Positions 16,451 through 26,526 of a DNA stretch of 64,000 nucleotides are shown here, in pieces. Source of the DNA: Azohydromonas aeria. GTDB lineage: Bacteria; Pseudomonadota; Gammaproteobacteria; Burkholderiales; Burkholderiaceae_C. Location: contig NZ_VIDQ01000022.1 in NCBI RefSeq assembly GCF_009760915.1, forward strand, positions 33,039 through 97,038. The letters are read 5' to 3'. Numbering within the stretch: position 1 is the first letter of the stretch; each line of letters starts with the position of its first letter. The position numbers were made by a program, and so were the translations under genes. The notes under the pieces are model-generated. The model had not been told where the DNA came from. It made no database searches and saw nothing but the letters and a program-made list of their open reading frames with translations.

Positions 16451-18571
16451 CTACCCCAGCGCCTGCCGCAACCCGCTCGCCCGCCTCGTCTTCCTCTCCA
16501 CCGCCGCCGCCAATACCCCCGGCTGCGGAGAAACCAGCGTAAACGCCTCGCGCGCCCGCGTGATGCCCGTATAGGCCAGCTCGCGCGTCAGGACCTGCGA
16601 CGAGGCCTGTTCCGGCAATACCAGCAGCGTGTGCTCGAATTCGGAACCCTGCGATTTGTGCACCGTCAGCGCGAAGGCGGTCTCCACGTCCGCCAGCCGG
16701 CTCGCCAGCACCGAGTGGATTTTCGGCCCCTCCAGGAAATACACCCGCAGTGCCCCGGATCTGGCCCCCGGCGCGCGCAGCGCGATGCCGATGTCGCCGT
16801 TGAACACCCCCAGCGCCGCCTGGTTGCGCGTGACCATCACCGGGCGGCCCTCGTACCACTCGCCCGTCTTCCTCAGCAGCCCGGCATTGACCAGGCCGGT
16901 TTCGATGGCGGCATTGAGCCCCTGCACGCCCCATTCGCCCTCGCGCACCGCGCACAGCACCCGGAAGCGCTCGAAGGCCGTCAGCACCTCGCGCGCCCAG
17001 TCGGCATGCGCGGCCTGCGCGGCCTCGTCGCCGTCGCCGTCCCCGTCCGTACCCGCTGCGGGCCCGCGGCGCAGCACTTCCAGGTATTGGGCGTAGCAGC
17101 CGGGCGCGCCTTCGCGCCCGTGCAGCGCCAACTGCACCACCGCCTGCGGCACGGCGGCTTCCAGCCAGCGCAGCGCCGTCTGCTTCGTGTCGCGCAGGGC
17201 CTTGTGCGCCTGCGCCACGTTGCCCTGGTTCACGGCCGTGGCCAGGCGGCCAATCGGCCCGCCGAAGCGCCGGCTCTCGCGCAGCATCACCGTCTGCTGC
17301 GCCAGCGCGCCGCCGCGCGCGCCGCGGAACTCCTCGGCCATGCGGTCGCCGCAGGCGGCCTCGACATAGGCGCAGGTCTCGGCGTCGTAGCCGCCGGCCT
17401 CGGCGTCGCCACACAAGTCGCCCAGCACCGCGCCGGCCTCCACCGAGGCGAGCTGGTCCTTGTCGCCCAGCAGCACCACGCGCGCCGTGGGCGGCAGCGC
17501 ATCGAGCAGGCAGGCCATCATCTCCAGGTGGACCATGGAGGCCTCGTCCACCACCAGCACGTCCACGTCCAGCGGGTGCGCGGCATTGAAGGCGAAGTGG
17601 CGCGTGTCCGGGCGTGCGCCCAGCAGCCCGTGCAGCGTGCGCGCCGCGCCGATGCGCGCGGTCAGCGCCGGCAGGTCCAGCGCGCCGTCCAGGCGCCCGT
17701 GCAGCGCCTGCAGCGAGCCCTCGATCGACTGCTTCAGCCGCGCCGCCGCCTTGCCCGTGGGCGCGGCCAGCGCGATGCGCAGCCGATCCGGCTCCGGCGC
17801 CGTGGCCAGCAGCAGCGCCAGCAGCCGCGCCACGGTGTAGGTCTTGCCCGTGCCGGGGCCGCCGGTGATCACGGACAGCCGCCCGCGCAGCGCCAGCGCG
17901 CAGGCCGCCTTCTGCCAGTCGATCCGGTCCGCGGCGCGCGGCGCCGGCTTCGCCCCCGCTTCCGGCGCGAACAGCCGGTCCAGCCAGGCGCGCACCGCCG
18001 CCGTGTCCACCGCCTCGCGCAGCGCGCCGCGGGCGCGCACCTGCGCCGCCACGCGCTGCTCGTAGGCCCAGTAGCGGCGCAGGTACAGCCGCGCTTCCAC
18101 CAGCACCAGCGGGGCGGTGGGGCGCTCGGTGGCCGCATCGGCAGCGGCAGCGGCGGCGGCATCGGCCGCGCCGGCTGCGCCGTCGGCCGCCTGCACCAGC
18201 GCGCAGCCGCGCAGGGCCTGCAGCCAGTCGTTGCGGCTGCCGGGCAGGCGCGCCAGCAGCGCGTCCAGCGCCTGGCGCGGCTCCGCCGTCCAGCCCAGCA
18301 GCTCGTGCGGGCGCGCGTGCAGCTCGTCCACCAGCAGGCAGCTGTGGCCGCGGCTTTCCATGTGCGCCACCAGCGCCGCGCACAGCAGCGCCACGGGCGG
18401 CGCGTCGGGTGCGAGCGTGTGCGAGAAGCGCGCCATGGCCGCATCCAGGTGGCGCATCCAGCCCGCGCGCGTCCAGCGCTGCAGCTCCTCCAGCAGCTCG
18501 TCGGCGCCGATGGGCGCGCTGGCCAGGGCGTCGATCCAGTCCAGGGTGTCGTGATCCTTGCGTGCCTTCAT
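16451..18571 (-). CDS. recD: Exodeoxyribonuclease V alpha subunit RecD
   Basis: 706 residues. RecD is the 5'-3' helicase of the RecBCD recombination and DNA-degradation complex. Walker A is GGPGTGKT (237-244), Walker B VVDEASM lies near 345, and motif VI-like ALTVHKSQGSEF is near 630. An N-terminal domain (about 1-110) contacts RecC in the known complex. The start overlaps the recB stop (ATGA). An Ala-rich linker (about 128-148) is a lineage feature. It converges with the antitoxin gene. Confidence 0.93.
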   Translation of the reverse strand: MKARKDHDTLDWIDALASAPIGADELLEELQRWTRAGWMRHLDAAMARFSHTLAPDAPPVALLCAALVAHMESRGHSCLLVDELHARPHELLGWTAEPRQALDALLARLPGSRNDWLQALRGCALVQAADGAAGAADAAAAAAADAATERPTAPLVLVEARLYLRRYWAYEQRVAAQVRARGALREAVDTAAVRAWLDRLFAPEAGAKPAPRAADRIDWQKAACALALRGRLSVITGGPGTGKTYTVARLLALLLATAPEPDRLRIALAAPTGKAAARLKQSIEGSLQALHGRLDGALDLPALTARIGAARTLHGLLGARPDTRHFAFNAAHPLDVDVLVVDEASMVHLEMMACLLDALPPTARVVLLGDKDQLASVEAGAVLGDLCGDAEAGGYDAETCAYVEAACGDRMAEEFRGARGGALAQQTVMLRESRRFGGPIGRLATAVNQGNVAQAHKALRDTKQTALRWLEAAVPQAVVQLALHGREGAPGCYAQYLEVLRRGPAAGTDGDGDGDEAAQAAHADWAREVLTAFERFRVLCAVREGEWGVQGLNAAIETGLVNAGLLRKTGEWYEGRPVMVTRNQAALGVFNGDIGIALRAPGARSGALRVYFLEGPKIHSVLASRLADVETAFALTVHKSQGSEFEHTLLVLPEQASSQVLTRELAYTGITRAREAFTLVSPQPGVLAAAVERKTRRASGLRQALG

Positions 18572-21500
18572 GCGCCCGGCTCCTCGTGCTGCGCGTCCAT
18601 CGCCTCGTCCAGCGCCTCGATCAGCGCCAGCTCCGGCGGCACCCACAGGCAGCCGCGCTCGGGATGCTGGATGCCGCGCAGGAAGAAGTAGACCGCGCCG
18701 CCCAGGTGCTCGGCCGGGTCGTAGGCGTCGCCCAGCCGCGCGCGCAGCTGCCGGTGCAGCGCCAGCATGTACAGCGCCGCCTGCACGTCGTAGCGGTGCG
18801 CCGCCATGGCCGCAGCCATGGCCTCGTCGCCGTAGTCGCGGTCCGCCGGGCCCAGCGCGTTGGACTTGTAGTCCAGCACCCAGTAGCGCCCGCCGTGCTC
18901 GAACACCAGGTCGGAAAAGCCCATGAGCATGCCGCGCAGCCGGCGCTGCGGCAGGGCCGGGCGCGCGCGGCCGGGCAGCAGGTGCTCGCGGCACAGGGCA
19001 TCGACCCGCGCCGCGTCCAGGCCCTCGCTGGGCAGCCAGAACTCCATCTCCGGCAGGGTGTTCTTCAGCCCGGACAGCGCCGCGCCCAGCGGCGGCAGCG
19101 GCGTGTCCACCGCCAGCGACAGCCACTCCAGCACCTCGTCGGCGCGGTTGCCCCAGCCCTGCCGCTCGCAGCGCCGCTTGAGTTGCGCCTGCAACGCCTC
19201 GTTGTCGCGAAGGCCGAAATCCTCGGCGGCGAGCCATTCGAGCTGGTCGTGCAGGAAGTTGCCGGCAAAGGCGCCGCGCGGGAAGCGGTGCCAGGGCGCG
19301 GTGGCCGCCGCGCTCGGCAGCGGCAGCGGGCCGGCCTCGAACTCGTCGCTCTCGCGCACCGGCGCCTCTTCCAGCCGCTCCAGCGGCGCGGCCGGCAGGT
19401 GCTTCACCAGCTTGCTGAAGCTGCCGATGCCCCAGTCGCGCTCGAAGCGCGCGGCGTACTCGGCGCCGGGCTGCAGCGCCGGCGCGTCGTCGCGCGGCAG
19501 CAGGGCGGTGCAGGCGCAACTCTCACAGGCCTCCAGCAGCGCGATGGAGCCGCCCTCGCCGCAGGCCGCCGCCAGCCGCGCGGCGATTTCACCTTCGGAA
19601 ATCGCCTCGCCGCCGCCGATCAGGTGCCCCAGCGCGCTGCGGTGCAGCACGCAGCTCTTGACCTGCCCCTTCTTCAGCGCCGCCACGCCCACCCACAGCG
19701 CATGCCGGGCCCGGGTCAGCGCCACGTAGAGCAGCCGCAGATCCTCGCGCAACCGGTCGCGGTCGCCTTGCTCCAGCGCGTCGGCGCCCAGGTCGAAGCT
19801 GATCCGGCGCATGCCGTCCTCGCCGACCAGCTCGATGAAACTGCGCCCGCGCTTGTCCACCGCCCTGAAATCGCAGGCGAAGGGCAGGAACACCAGCGGG
19901 TACTCCAGGCCCTTGGACTTGTGGATGGTGACGACCTTGACCAGGTCCGCGTCGCTCTCCAGCCGCACGATGCGCTCGTCGCCCTCGGCCGCGTCCTCGT
20001 TCTCGATCTGCTCGCACAGCCAGCGCACCAGGGCCTGCTCGCCGTCGAGCTGCGCGCTGGCCGCCTGCAGCAGCTCGGCGATGTGCAGCACGTTGGTCAG
20101 CCGCCGCTCGCCGTCCGCAGCGGCCAGCCAGCGCGCCGGCAGCGCCAGCCGGTGCAGCGTCTGGCGCAGCATGGTCAGCACGCCCTGGCGCTCCCACACC
20201 GCGCGCAGCTCGCGCAGCAGCTCCAGCCGCTGCTCCCAGGCCTCGTCGTCGGCGGCCAGGCGCGCCAGCTCGTGCAGCTCCAGCCCGATCAGCGCCGTGG
20301 CCCAGGCCGCGCGCGCCAGGCGCAGGTCCAGCGGCGCGGCCACCGCGCGCAGCCAGCGCAGCAGGTCGCGCGCCTCGCCGCTGGCGAACACCGAGTCCTT
20401 GTCGGAGAGGTACACCGACGCCACCCCGCGCCGGCGCAGCTCGCGCCGCACGGCCTCGGCCTCCACGCCGGTGCGCACCAGCACCGCGACGTCAGCCGGG
20501 CGCAGCCGGGAAAAACCCTCGCCGGGATGGTCGAAGCCCGCCTGCGGGTCGTTGAGCAGCCCCGCGATGGCTTCGGCGCAGCGCTCGGCGCCGCGGCGGC
20601 GGTGGCTCTCGGCATTGGCGAGCGCCGCGTCCAGGTGGAAGGACAGCGCCGGCACCTCGCCGCCGGCGCAGACGAAACGCTCGGCGCGGCCGCGCGCCTC
20701 CACCGACTGGAAGGGCAGGGGGTCGTCGCCGGCTGCGCGGAACAGGAACGCCCCGGCGCCGCCCGCGCGCGCCTCCGCCTGCTCGAACAGCCGGTTCACC
20801 GCGCGCACCAGCGCCTGCGTCGAGCGGTGGTTCGTGCCCAGCACGTAGTGCCGCCCGGCCGTGGCGCGGCGCGCGCCCAGGTAGCTGTGGATGTCGGCGC
20901 CGCGGAAGGCGTAGATCGACTGCTTCGGGTCACCGATGAGCAGCAGCGCGCTGTCGCGCGCGCAGTCGGCCGTGCGGTAGAGCCGGTCGAAGATGCGGTA
21001 CTGCAGCGGCGAGGTGTCCTGGAACTCGTCCACCAGCGCCACCGGGTGCTGCGCCAGGATGCGCTCGCGCAGCCGCGGCCCCGCGTCCGCGTCGTGCAGC
21101 GCCTTGTCCAGGCGCTCCAGCATGTCGGCGAAGCCGTAGGCGCCGGCCTGGGTCTTCAGTTCGGCCAGGCGGCGCGCGATGCAGCGCGCGGCGTGCCGGC
21201 GCAGTTCGACCTTCAGGTCGGGCAGGGCCGCCAGCGCCGCGTGCAGCCGCTCGATCGCTTCGAAGTGGTCCGGCAGCTCCAGCCCCGGCTTGGAGGCCTC
21301 ACGCATGCCGTCCGGACACAGCCGTTCCAGCGCCTTGTCGGGCAGGTCGGTGTGTACCTGTCCGGGCGTCTCGGCCCAGGTCTCCAGCTTGCGCAGCCAG
21401 GGCTCGTAGTAGCGGGCCTGGATCTTGGACCGGTTGAGCAGGCAGGTCTTGCGCGCCAGCTCCTCGGCGAACCAATCGCGCAACGCCTGCACGCGCTCGC

Positions 21501-22227
21501 TCCAGCCTTCCTTGAGCCGCCCCAGGTGCCGCGCCTGCTCGGCCAGCAGCTGCGCGCAGAGCTCGCCCAGCGCCGGCGGCTCGGCATCGCCCGCGTCGAT
21601 GCGCCCGACCAGCGCCGCCACGTCGTCGCGCAGCACGCCCACGTCGCCCCAGAGCTGGAACACGGCGTCGAGCACCGGGCCGTCGAGCGGATAGACCTGC
21701 TGGCGCCAGTAGTCGCGCACCGCCTCGTCGCGCAGCTTGCCCTCGTCGGCGAGCAACTCCTCGTCGAAGAGGTTGCGGCTGTCGAAGGCGTGCTCGCGCA
21801 GCATGCGCTGGCACCAGGCGTCGATGGTGTGCACCGCCGCGTCGTCCATGCCCTCGGCCGCGCAGGCCAGGCGCCAGGCGGCGCGGGTGCGCTCCGGGCC
21901 CTCGGGATAGGCCGACAGCAGCCCGCGCAGCAGCTCGTCGCCGTTTTGGGGTTCGCGTTCGCCGCGAAAGCACTGCGCCGCCTCGATCAGCCGCGCCCGG
22001 ATGCGGTCCGACAGCTCCCGCGTCGCCGCGCGAGTGAAGGTCATGACCAGGATCTCGGCCGGCAGCAGCGGCCTGTGGAAGGCGCCGTCGCCGTCCTGCG
22101 GGCCGTGGCCCAGCACCAGGCGCAGGTACAGCGCGGCAATGGTCCAGGTCTTGCCGGTGCCGGCGCTGGCCTCGATCAGGCGGCTGCCCCAGAGGGGCAG
22201 GCGCAGCGGGTCGAGCAGTTCAGCCAT
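18568..22227 (-). CDS. recB: Exodeoxyribonuclease V beta subunit RecB
   Basis: 1219 residues from ATG 22227, chosen because MAELLDPLRLPLWGSRLIEA matches the family start. It carries the 3'-5' SF1A helicase (Walker A ASAGTGKT, 20-27; ALVDEFQDTSPLQY Walker B; KSKGLEYPLVFLP motif) and the C-terminal nuclease with MGFSDLVFE and LDYKSN. It processes double-strand breaks and loads RecA at Chi. It overlaps recC by eight bases and recD by four, so the three subunits are translationally coupled. Confidence 0.94.
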   Translation of the reverse strand: MAELLDPLRLPLWGSRLIEASAGTGKTWTIAALYLRLVLGHGPQDGDGAFHRPLLPAEILVMTFTRAATRELSDRIRARLIEAAQCFRGEREPQNGDELLRGLLSAYPEGPERTRAAWRLACAAEGMDDAAVHTIDAWCQRMLREHAFDSRNLFDEELLADEGKLRDEAVRDYWRQQVYPLDGPVLDAVFQLWGDVGVLRDDVAALVGRIDAGDAEPPALGELCAQLLAEQARHLGRLKEGWSERVQALRDWFAEELARKTCLLNRSKIQARYYEPWLRKLETWAETPGQVHTDLPDKALERLCPDGMREASKPGLELPDHFEAIERLHAALAALPDLKVELRRHAARCIARRLAELKTQAGAYGFADMLERLDKALHDADAGPRLRERILAQHPVALVDEFQDTSPLQYRIFDRLYRTADCARDSALLLIGDPKQSIYAFRGADIHSYLGARRATAGRHYVLGTNHRSTQALVRAVNRLFEQAEARAGGAGAFLFRAAGDDPLPFQSVEARGRAERFVCAGGEVPALSFHLDAALANAESHRRRGAERCAEAIAGLLNDPQAGFDHPGEGFSRLRPADVAVLVRTGVEAEAVRRELRRRGVASVYLSDKDSVFASGEARDLLRWLRAVAAPLDLRLARAAWATALIGLELHELARLAADDEAWEQRLELLRELRAVWERQGVLTMLRQTLHRLALPARWLAAADGERRLTNVLHIAELLQAASAQLDGEQALVRWLCEQIENEDAAEGDERIVRLESDADLVKVVTIHKSKGLEYPLVFLPFACDFRAVDKRGRSFIELVGEDGMRRISFDLGADALEQGDRDRLREDLRLLYVALTRARHALWVGVAALKKGQVKSCVLHRSALGHLIGGGEAISEGEIAARLAAACGEGGSIALLEACESCACTALLPRDDAPALQPGAEYAARFERDWGIGSFSKLVKHLPAAPLERLEEAPVRESDEFEAGPLPLPSAAATAPWHRFPRGAFAGNFLHDQLEWLAAEDFGLRDNEALQAQLKRRCERQGWGNRADEVLEWLSLAVDTPLPPLGAALSGLKNTLPEMEFWLPSEGLDAARVDALCREHLLPGRARPALPQRRLRGMLMGFSDLVFEHGGRYWVLDYKSNALGPADRDYGDEAMAAAMAAHRYDVQAALYMLALHRQLRARLGDAYDPAEHLGGAVYFFLRGIQHPERGCLWVPPELALIEALDEAMDAQHEEPGA

Positions 22228-25200
22228 GGGCCGCCTCCGCGCCGTCGCCGGCGTCGCCGGTGCCTTCGTCATCGTCGCCGGCCTCGGCCAGCACCCGCAC
22301 CCCGGAGCGGGCCCAGGCGTCGAGCGGGCCGTAGAGCGTGGACGCCAGGTCCTGGAAGCGGCCGTCGGCCGTCAGCGCCTCGAAGTCGGGATAGAGCCGC
22401 GCCAGGCAGGGCTCCTCGGCCTCGCCCGCCACCGGGCCGAAGCCGCCGCCCTCGTACACCGCCTGCACCTCGTGCAGCTTGCCGTCGGCGACGAAGGCCA
22501 GCGCCGTGCGGCAAGCCAGCGGCAGCGGCGCCTCCATGCCCTGGCGCCACAGCGACAAGAGATCGCGCAGCGTCGCGGCCGCATCGGCCTGCGGCATCGG
22601 CTCCAGCGCCAGCACCGCGTCGCGCGAGACGATGCGCGCGCGCAGCGGCACGCCGCAGGCGCTGGCCGCGAGCTGCCGCACCCAGTGATCGACGAACTTG
22701 TCGACGCGCGCCGCGCCCTTCTTCTGCAGCTTGCTGGGCGACAGCTGCAGCAGCACCGGCGCGCCGTCGTCGGCCTGGCGCAGCTCGGTGAGCCAGTCCT
22801 CCAGCCGCACGCCTTCGTGCTCGAAGCCGAGCGCCTCCTTCGGCGCGGGCTGCCGCAACTCGCGCTGCAGCTTGAGCCACTCGCGGTGCATCCACTGCGC
22901 GGGTTTCAAAAGCTCGTCGCGCTGGCGCTCGCCCAGCGCGTTCATCGGCAGCCGGCCGCTGCGCTGGATGCGCCGCGCGCGCCGCGCGATCTCCTCGGCC
23001 GTGCAGTGCTGCGCGTCGGCCAGCAGCTCGCTGATCAGCACCCAGGCCTCCAGGCCGTTGATGCCGAAGGGCTCGCAGTCCTCGCCGGGCGCCGGGCCGT
23101 CGTCGAAGCTCACGCCCAGGCGCCGCACGAAGTACTCGGACACCGGGTTCTTCACGAAGGCCGCCAGCCGCGCCAGCGTCAGCGGCACGGCCGCATCAGG
23201 CTCGAAGCGCGGCAGCGCCGCCGCGGCCGATTCAGCGCCATCGGCCTCGGCATGGTGCGCCGCGCGCCACTCGCGCGCCCAGGTGCGCAGCGCGCCGCCG
23301 GACTCGAAGTAGCGGCGGCTGAAGGGCTGCAGCGGGTGCTCGGTGGTCAGCCGCTTCGACAGCTTCTCGCCCCAGCCGGCGTCCAGGTAGTCGCGCAGCT
23401 GCGACACCAGCACCGAGGGCGGCTGCTCGCTGTTGTCGCGCACGCTGCGCCCGCTCCAGCTGATGTGGAGCTTGCGCCGCGCCGACAGCAGCGCTTCGAG
23501 CATCAGGTAGCGGTCGTCGTCGCGGCGGGAGCGGTCGCCGGGGCGGCGCTGGCCGGACAGGCCCATCAGGTCGAAGTCGGCGCGGTGCGTGCGGCGCGGG
23601 TAGTCGCCGTCGTTCATGCCCAGCAGGCACACCACCTCGAACGGGATGGCGCGCATGGGCATGAGCGTGCAGAAGGTGACGCCGCCGTCCAGGAAGCGCC
23701 GGCGCAGCGTGGGCTCGTCCAGCCCCGCGAGCCAGCCCTCGCGCAGCAGCTCCAGCGGCACGGTCTCCTCGAAGCCGCCGGCCTGCGCCGCCTCCAGCCA
23801 GCCTTCGAGCGCCTCCTGCAGCAGCGCCAGCTGCTGGCGTTCGGCCTCGTCCACCGGCTCGAAGAAGCTCTCCAGGAGCCGGCGCGCGCGCTCGGCCCAC
23901 TCGGCGGGCGTGGCCGGCGTCACGGCCTGCTCGTGCCAGCGGTGCAGCTCCTCGACCAGCACCGCCAGCGATCCGGCCGCCGCGGCTTCGAGCCCGCCGA
24001 CCTCGCCGTAGGACTCGATCTCGCCCCAGGCCGCGCCGTCGCCGGCGGCATAGCCCAGCAGCATGCGGCGCAGCCCGAACACCCAGGTGTTCTGCGCGCC
24101 GCAGGCGGAAAGGCCCAGCGCGGCACGGTGCCGGTCGTCCAGCCCCCAGCGCACGCCCGCACCGGCCAGCCACTGCGCGATGCGCGGCAGCTCGTCCTCG
24201 GTGACGTCGAAGCGCCGCGCCAGCGCCGGCACGTCGAGCAGGTCGCGGATCTCGGTGAGCCGGCAGCGCTGCTGCGGCAGCCGCAGCAGCCACTCCAGCG
24301 CCACGAACAGCGGCACGTGGCCGCGCTGCTGCAGGTCCGCGATGCCGTAGGGCACGTGGCGCGCGTCGCCCGGCCCGTACTGGCCGAACACGGCGCGGAT
24401 CGACGGCGCGAAGCGGTCGATGTCCGGCACCATCACCAGGATGTCGCGCGGGCGCAGCGGCTGCCCGCCCGGCGGCTCGGCCAGCAGCTGCAGGATCTCG
24501 TCGTGCAGCACCTCCACCTCGCGCTGCGCGCTGTGCGCGACGTGGAAGACGATGGAGCGGTCGGCCGCCTCCGGCGCGGTGCGCGGATGCTCGGCCAGCG
24601 GCAGCAGGTCGCGGATGGCGGCCTGCACCCGGCCCAGCAGCGTGGTGCCGGGGCCGTCCTCGGTGTCGAACAGGTCGATGCGCGGCAGGCTCGTCTCGCG
24701 GCCCAGCGCGTGCGCGTCGAAGGCGTCGAGCTGGCGCACGAAGTCGCGGCCCTGGCGGCCCCAGGCCGCCAGCAGCGGATGCGCGTGGGCGTGCATTTCC
24801 TCCAGCGACACGGCGGCCAGGTCGCGCCCGGCGCGGTGCTGGAAGCGGCAGCGCTGCAGCCGCAGCAGCTCGCGCCCGTCGATGACGTCGGCCCAGTGGT
24901 ACTGGCAGGGGTTGACCACCGCCAGCAGCACCTGCGCGTGGCGCGACAGCGCGTCCAGCGCCTGCAGCATCTGCATCGGCAGCTGCGACATGCCGAACAC
25001 CACCACGCGGCGCGCCACCGGCGCGCGCAGCGGCGCGTCGCCGTCGAGCGCGGCCAGGAAGCGGTGGTGGATGGCGGGACGCACCACGAGGCGCTGTGCG
25101 TCGTCGAGCTCCTCCAGCAGCGCGTGCCACAGCAGCGGCTGCCAGCGCTGGTCGTCGGGCAGGGCGGCGAACTCGCCGTCGGCGCGGCGCAGCCGGTCGT

Positions 25201-25678
25201 GGCCGGCGCCCCAGTCGTCGAGCCAGTCGGCGCGGTGCACCTGGTACTGGTCGAACAGGTCGGCCAGGCGGCGCGCGAGCTGCAGCCGCCGCGCCACGTC
25301 GCCGCCGGCCAGGAAGCGCGCCAGCGGCGCGAACTCCGGACGCTCCAGCTGCGCGGGCAGCAGCCGCATCAGGCGCCAGGTCAGCGGGATCTCGTCGAGC
25401 GGGGACAGCGACGGCACCGCGGCGCGGCCCAGCACCTGCCGGTAGGTGCGCCACAGGAAGCGCGCGGGCAGCTCCACCCGCGCCGCGGCGCAGACGCCGC
25501 GCGAGCGCGCCAGGGCCATCTTCAGCCACTCGGCCACGCCGTTGCTCTGGACCAGGAACACCTCGGATTCCAGCGGTGCCAGCGGCTGGCGCTGCAGCCA
25601 GTCCACCACGGCCTCCTTGAGCAACTCCAGCCGGTTGCCGTGCAACACCAGCAACCCCGTGCCGATTTCGGCGCTCAT
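22220..25678 (-). CDS. recC: Exodeoxyribonuclease V gamma subunit RecC
   Basis: 1152 residues. Family segments include the N-terminal LLVLHGNRLELLKEAV and VFLVQSNGVAEWLKMALA, the ILVMVPDIDRFAPSIRAVFG block, and VCLLGMNDGDYPR. RecC is the inactive-helicase scaffold that recognises Chi and splits the DNA strands. First gene of the recCBD operon. The 5' region (25679-26100) should contain its promoter. Confidence 0.94.
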   Translation of the reverse strand: MSAEIGTGLLVLHGNRLELLKEAVVDWLQRQPLAPLESEVFLVQSNGVAEWLKMALARSRGVCAAARVELPARFLWRTYRQVLGRAAVPSLSPLDEIPLTWRLMRLLPAQLERPEFAPLARFLAGGDVARRLQLARRLADLFDQYQVHRADWLDDWGAGHDRLRRADGEFAALPDDQRWQPLLWHALLEELDDAQRLVVRPAIHHRFLAALDGDAPLRAPVARRVVVFGMSQLPMQMLQALDALSRHAQVLLAVVNPCQYHWADVIDGRELLRLQRCRFQHRAGRDLAAVSLEEMHAHAHPLLAAWGRQGRDFVRQLDAFDAHALGRETSLPRIDLFDTEDGPGTTLLGRVQAAIRDLLPLAEHPRTAPEAADRSIVFHVAHSAQREVEVLHDEILQLLAEPPGGQPLRPRDILVMVPDIDRFAPSIRAVFGQYGPGDARHVPYGIADLQQRGHVPLFVALEWLLRLPQQRCRLTEIRDLLDVPALARRFDVTEDELPRIAQWLAGAGVRWGLDDRHRAALGLSACGAQNTWVFGLRRMLLGYAAGDGAAWGEIESYGEVGGLEAAAAGSLAVLVEELHRWHEQAVTPATPAEWAERARRLLESFFEPVDEAERQQLALLQEALEGWLEAAQAGGFEETVPLELLREGWLAGLDEPTLRRRFLDGGVTFCTLMPMRAIPFEVVCLLGMNDGDYPRRTHRADFDLMGLSGQRRPGDRSRRDDDRYLMLEALLSARRKLHISWSGRSVRDNSEQPPSVLVSQLRDYLDAGWGEKLSKRLTTEHPLQPFSRRYFESGGALRTWAREWRAAHHAEADGAESAAAALPRFEPDAAVPLTLARLAAFVKNPVSEYFVRRLGVSFDDGPAPGEDCEPFGINGLEAWVLISELLADAQHCTAEEIARRARRIQRSGRLPMNALGERQRDELLKPAQWMHREWLKLQRELRQPAPKEALGFEHEGVRLEDWLTELRQADDGAPVLLQLSPSKLQKKGAARVDKFVDHWVRQLAASACGVPLRARIVSRDAVLALEPMPQADAAATLRDLLSLWRQGMEAPLPLACRTALAFVADGKLHEVQAVYEGGGFGPVAGEAEEPCLARLYPDFEALTADGRFQDLASTLYGPLDAWARSGVRVLAEAGDDDEGTGDAGDGAEAAHG

Positions 25679-26110
25679 GAAGCCGACCTCCCCGTCCAGT
25701 TATTCAACGCGCCGCCGACGCCGTGCCGACGGCTGGCGATTTTGGCAGCCGCCGCCTGCGGCGCCCGTGGCCGATGTCTCGTTTTTGCCGCAATCCCGAG
25801 ACTTGCCAAGGGCATTGCGGACGGCCCCGCGTGCGGCTTTTCACAACCCCCGGGAAACGCATTCCCGGCCGGGCCCTTCAAATCCAGTATGGCGCCGCAC
25901 CACGCCCACCGCCGCACGAAGCTGCGCTGGATCAAATTCCCGCCACCGGCCCAGACCGCGGCGCCCAATGCGGCCCGTCGCGCGGGAACGATTGCTTACG
26001 GATTTGTCAAGTCGGTGGCCGGCATATCGGACGCGGGCGGCAAGTCCGGGGTTTGCAATCTTGTGTAATCACTGCGTCATGGCTGCGCCCCTGCCGTGAA
26101 AGCTGCGACC
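25679..26110. other. Upstream region of recC, no gene seen
   Basis: About 430 bases between the recC start and the H-NS-gene terminator. Frames here are short and lack ribosome binding sites. No RNA gene or repeat recognised. Confidence 0.5.
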
Positions 26111-26140
26111 AAAAGCAAAAAGCCCCGCCGGGGCGGGGCT
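26111..26140 (-). terminator. Intrinsic terminator of the H-NS-like gene
   Basis: AGCCCCGCC / GGCGGGGCT hairpin (26121-26140) followed on the minus strand by TTTTGCTTTT, 63 bases past the stop of the H-NS-like gene. Confidence 0.85.
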
Positions 26141-26202
26141 CTCAACACGGCCGGTGTGAAGCCGCGGTTATTTGAAGCCGGGGTCGGGCTTGCAGCCGGC
26201 AA

Positions 26203-26526
26203 TCAGGCCTTGATGGCCAGGTCGTCGAGCGTCTTGCCGCTTTCCAGGGCCTCGGTGACCCATTTCGGCTTGAGGCCGCGACCGGTCCAGGTCTTGCCGG
26301 AAGCCGGATCGCGATACTTCGGGGCGACGGTGCCCGTCTTGCCGCCGGATTCACCCTTCTTGCCGCCGCTGCGCGTGTTGCTTTGCAGGTCTTCGATGCT
26401 CAGGTTGTTCTGGGCCATCAACTCCTTGATGGTGTTGATCGCTTCCGAACGGGAGCTTTCCTGCAGTTGCTTGATCTGGCGCTCGAGTTCCTCGCGCTGC
26501 TTCAGAAGGTCTTGAATGTTTGCCAT
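26203..26526 (-). CDS. H-NS family nucleoid protein
   Basis: 107 residues from ATG 26526. The N-terminal half is a coiled coil (LLKQREELERQIKQLQESSRSEA, about 7-30) for oligomerisation. The C-terminal KYRDPASGKTWTGRGLKPKWV (about 70-90) is the DNA-binding loop typical of Burkholderiales H-NS/BpH3-like proteins, which contact the AT-rich minor groove. It probably silences AT-rich or acquired DNA. Single-gene unit with its own terminator. Confidence 0.92.
   Translation of the reverse strand: MANIQDLLKQREELERQIKQLQESSRSEAINTIKELMAQNNLSIEDLQSNTRSGGKKGESGGKTGTVAPKYRDPASGKTWTGRGLKPKWVTEALESGKTLDDLAIKA

Noticed and set aside
18409..26068. Very long plus-strand open frames (1460 and 1355 codons) across recC and recB
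   Set aside because: They are shadows of recB and recC; amino-acid composition is Ala/Arg/Gln-rich and low in complexity, and the minus-strand products are clearly real.
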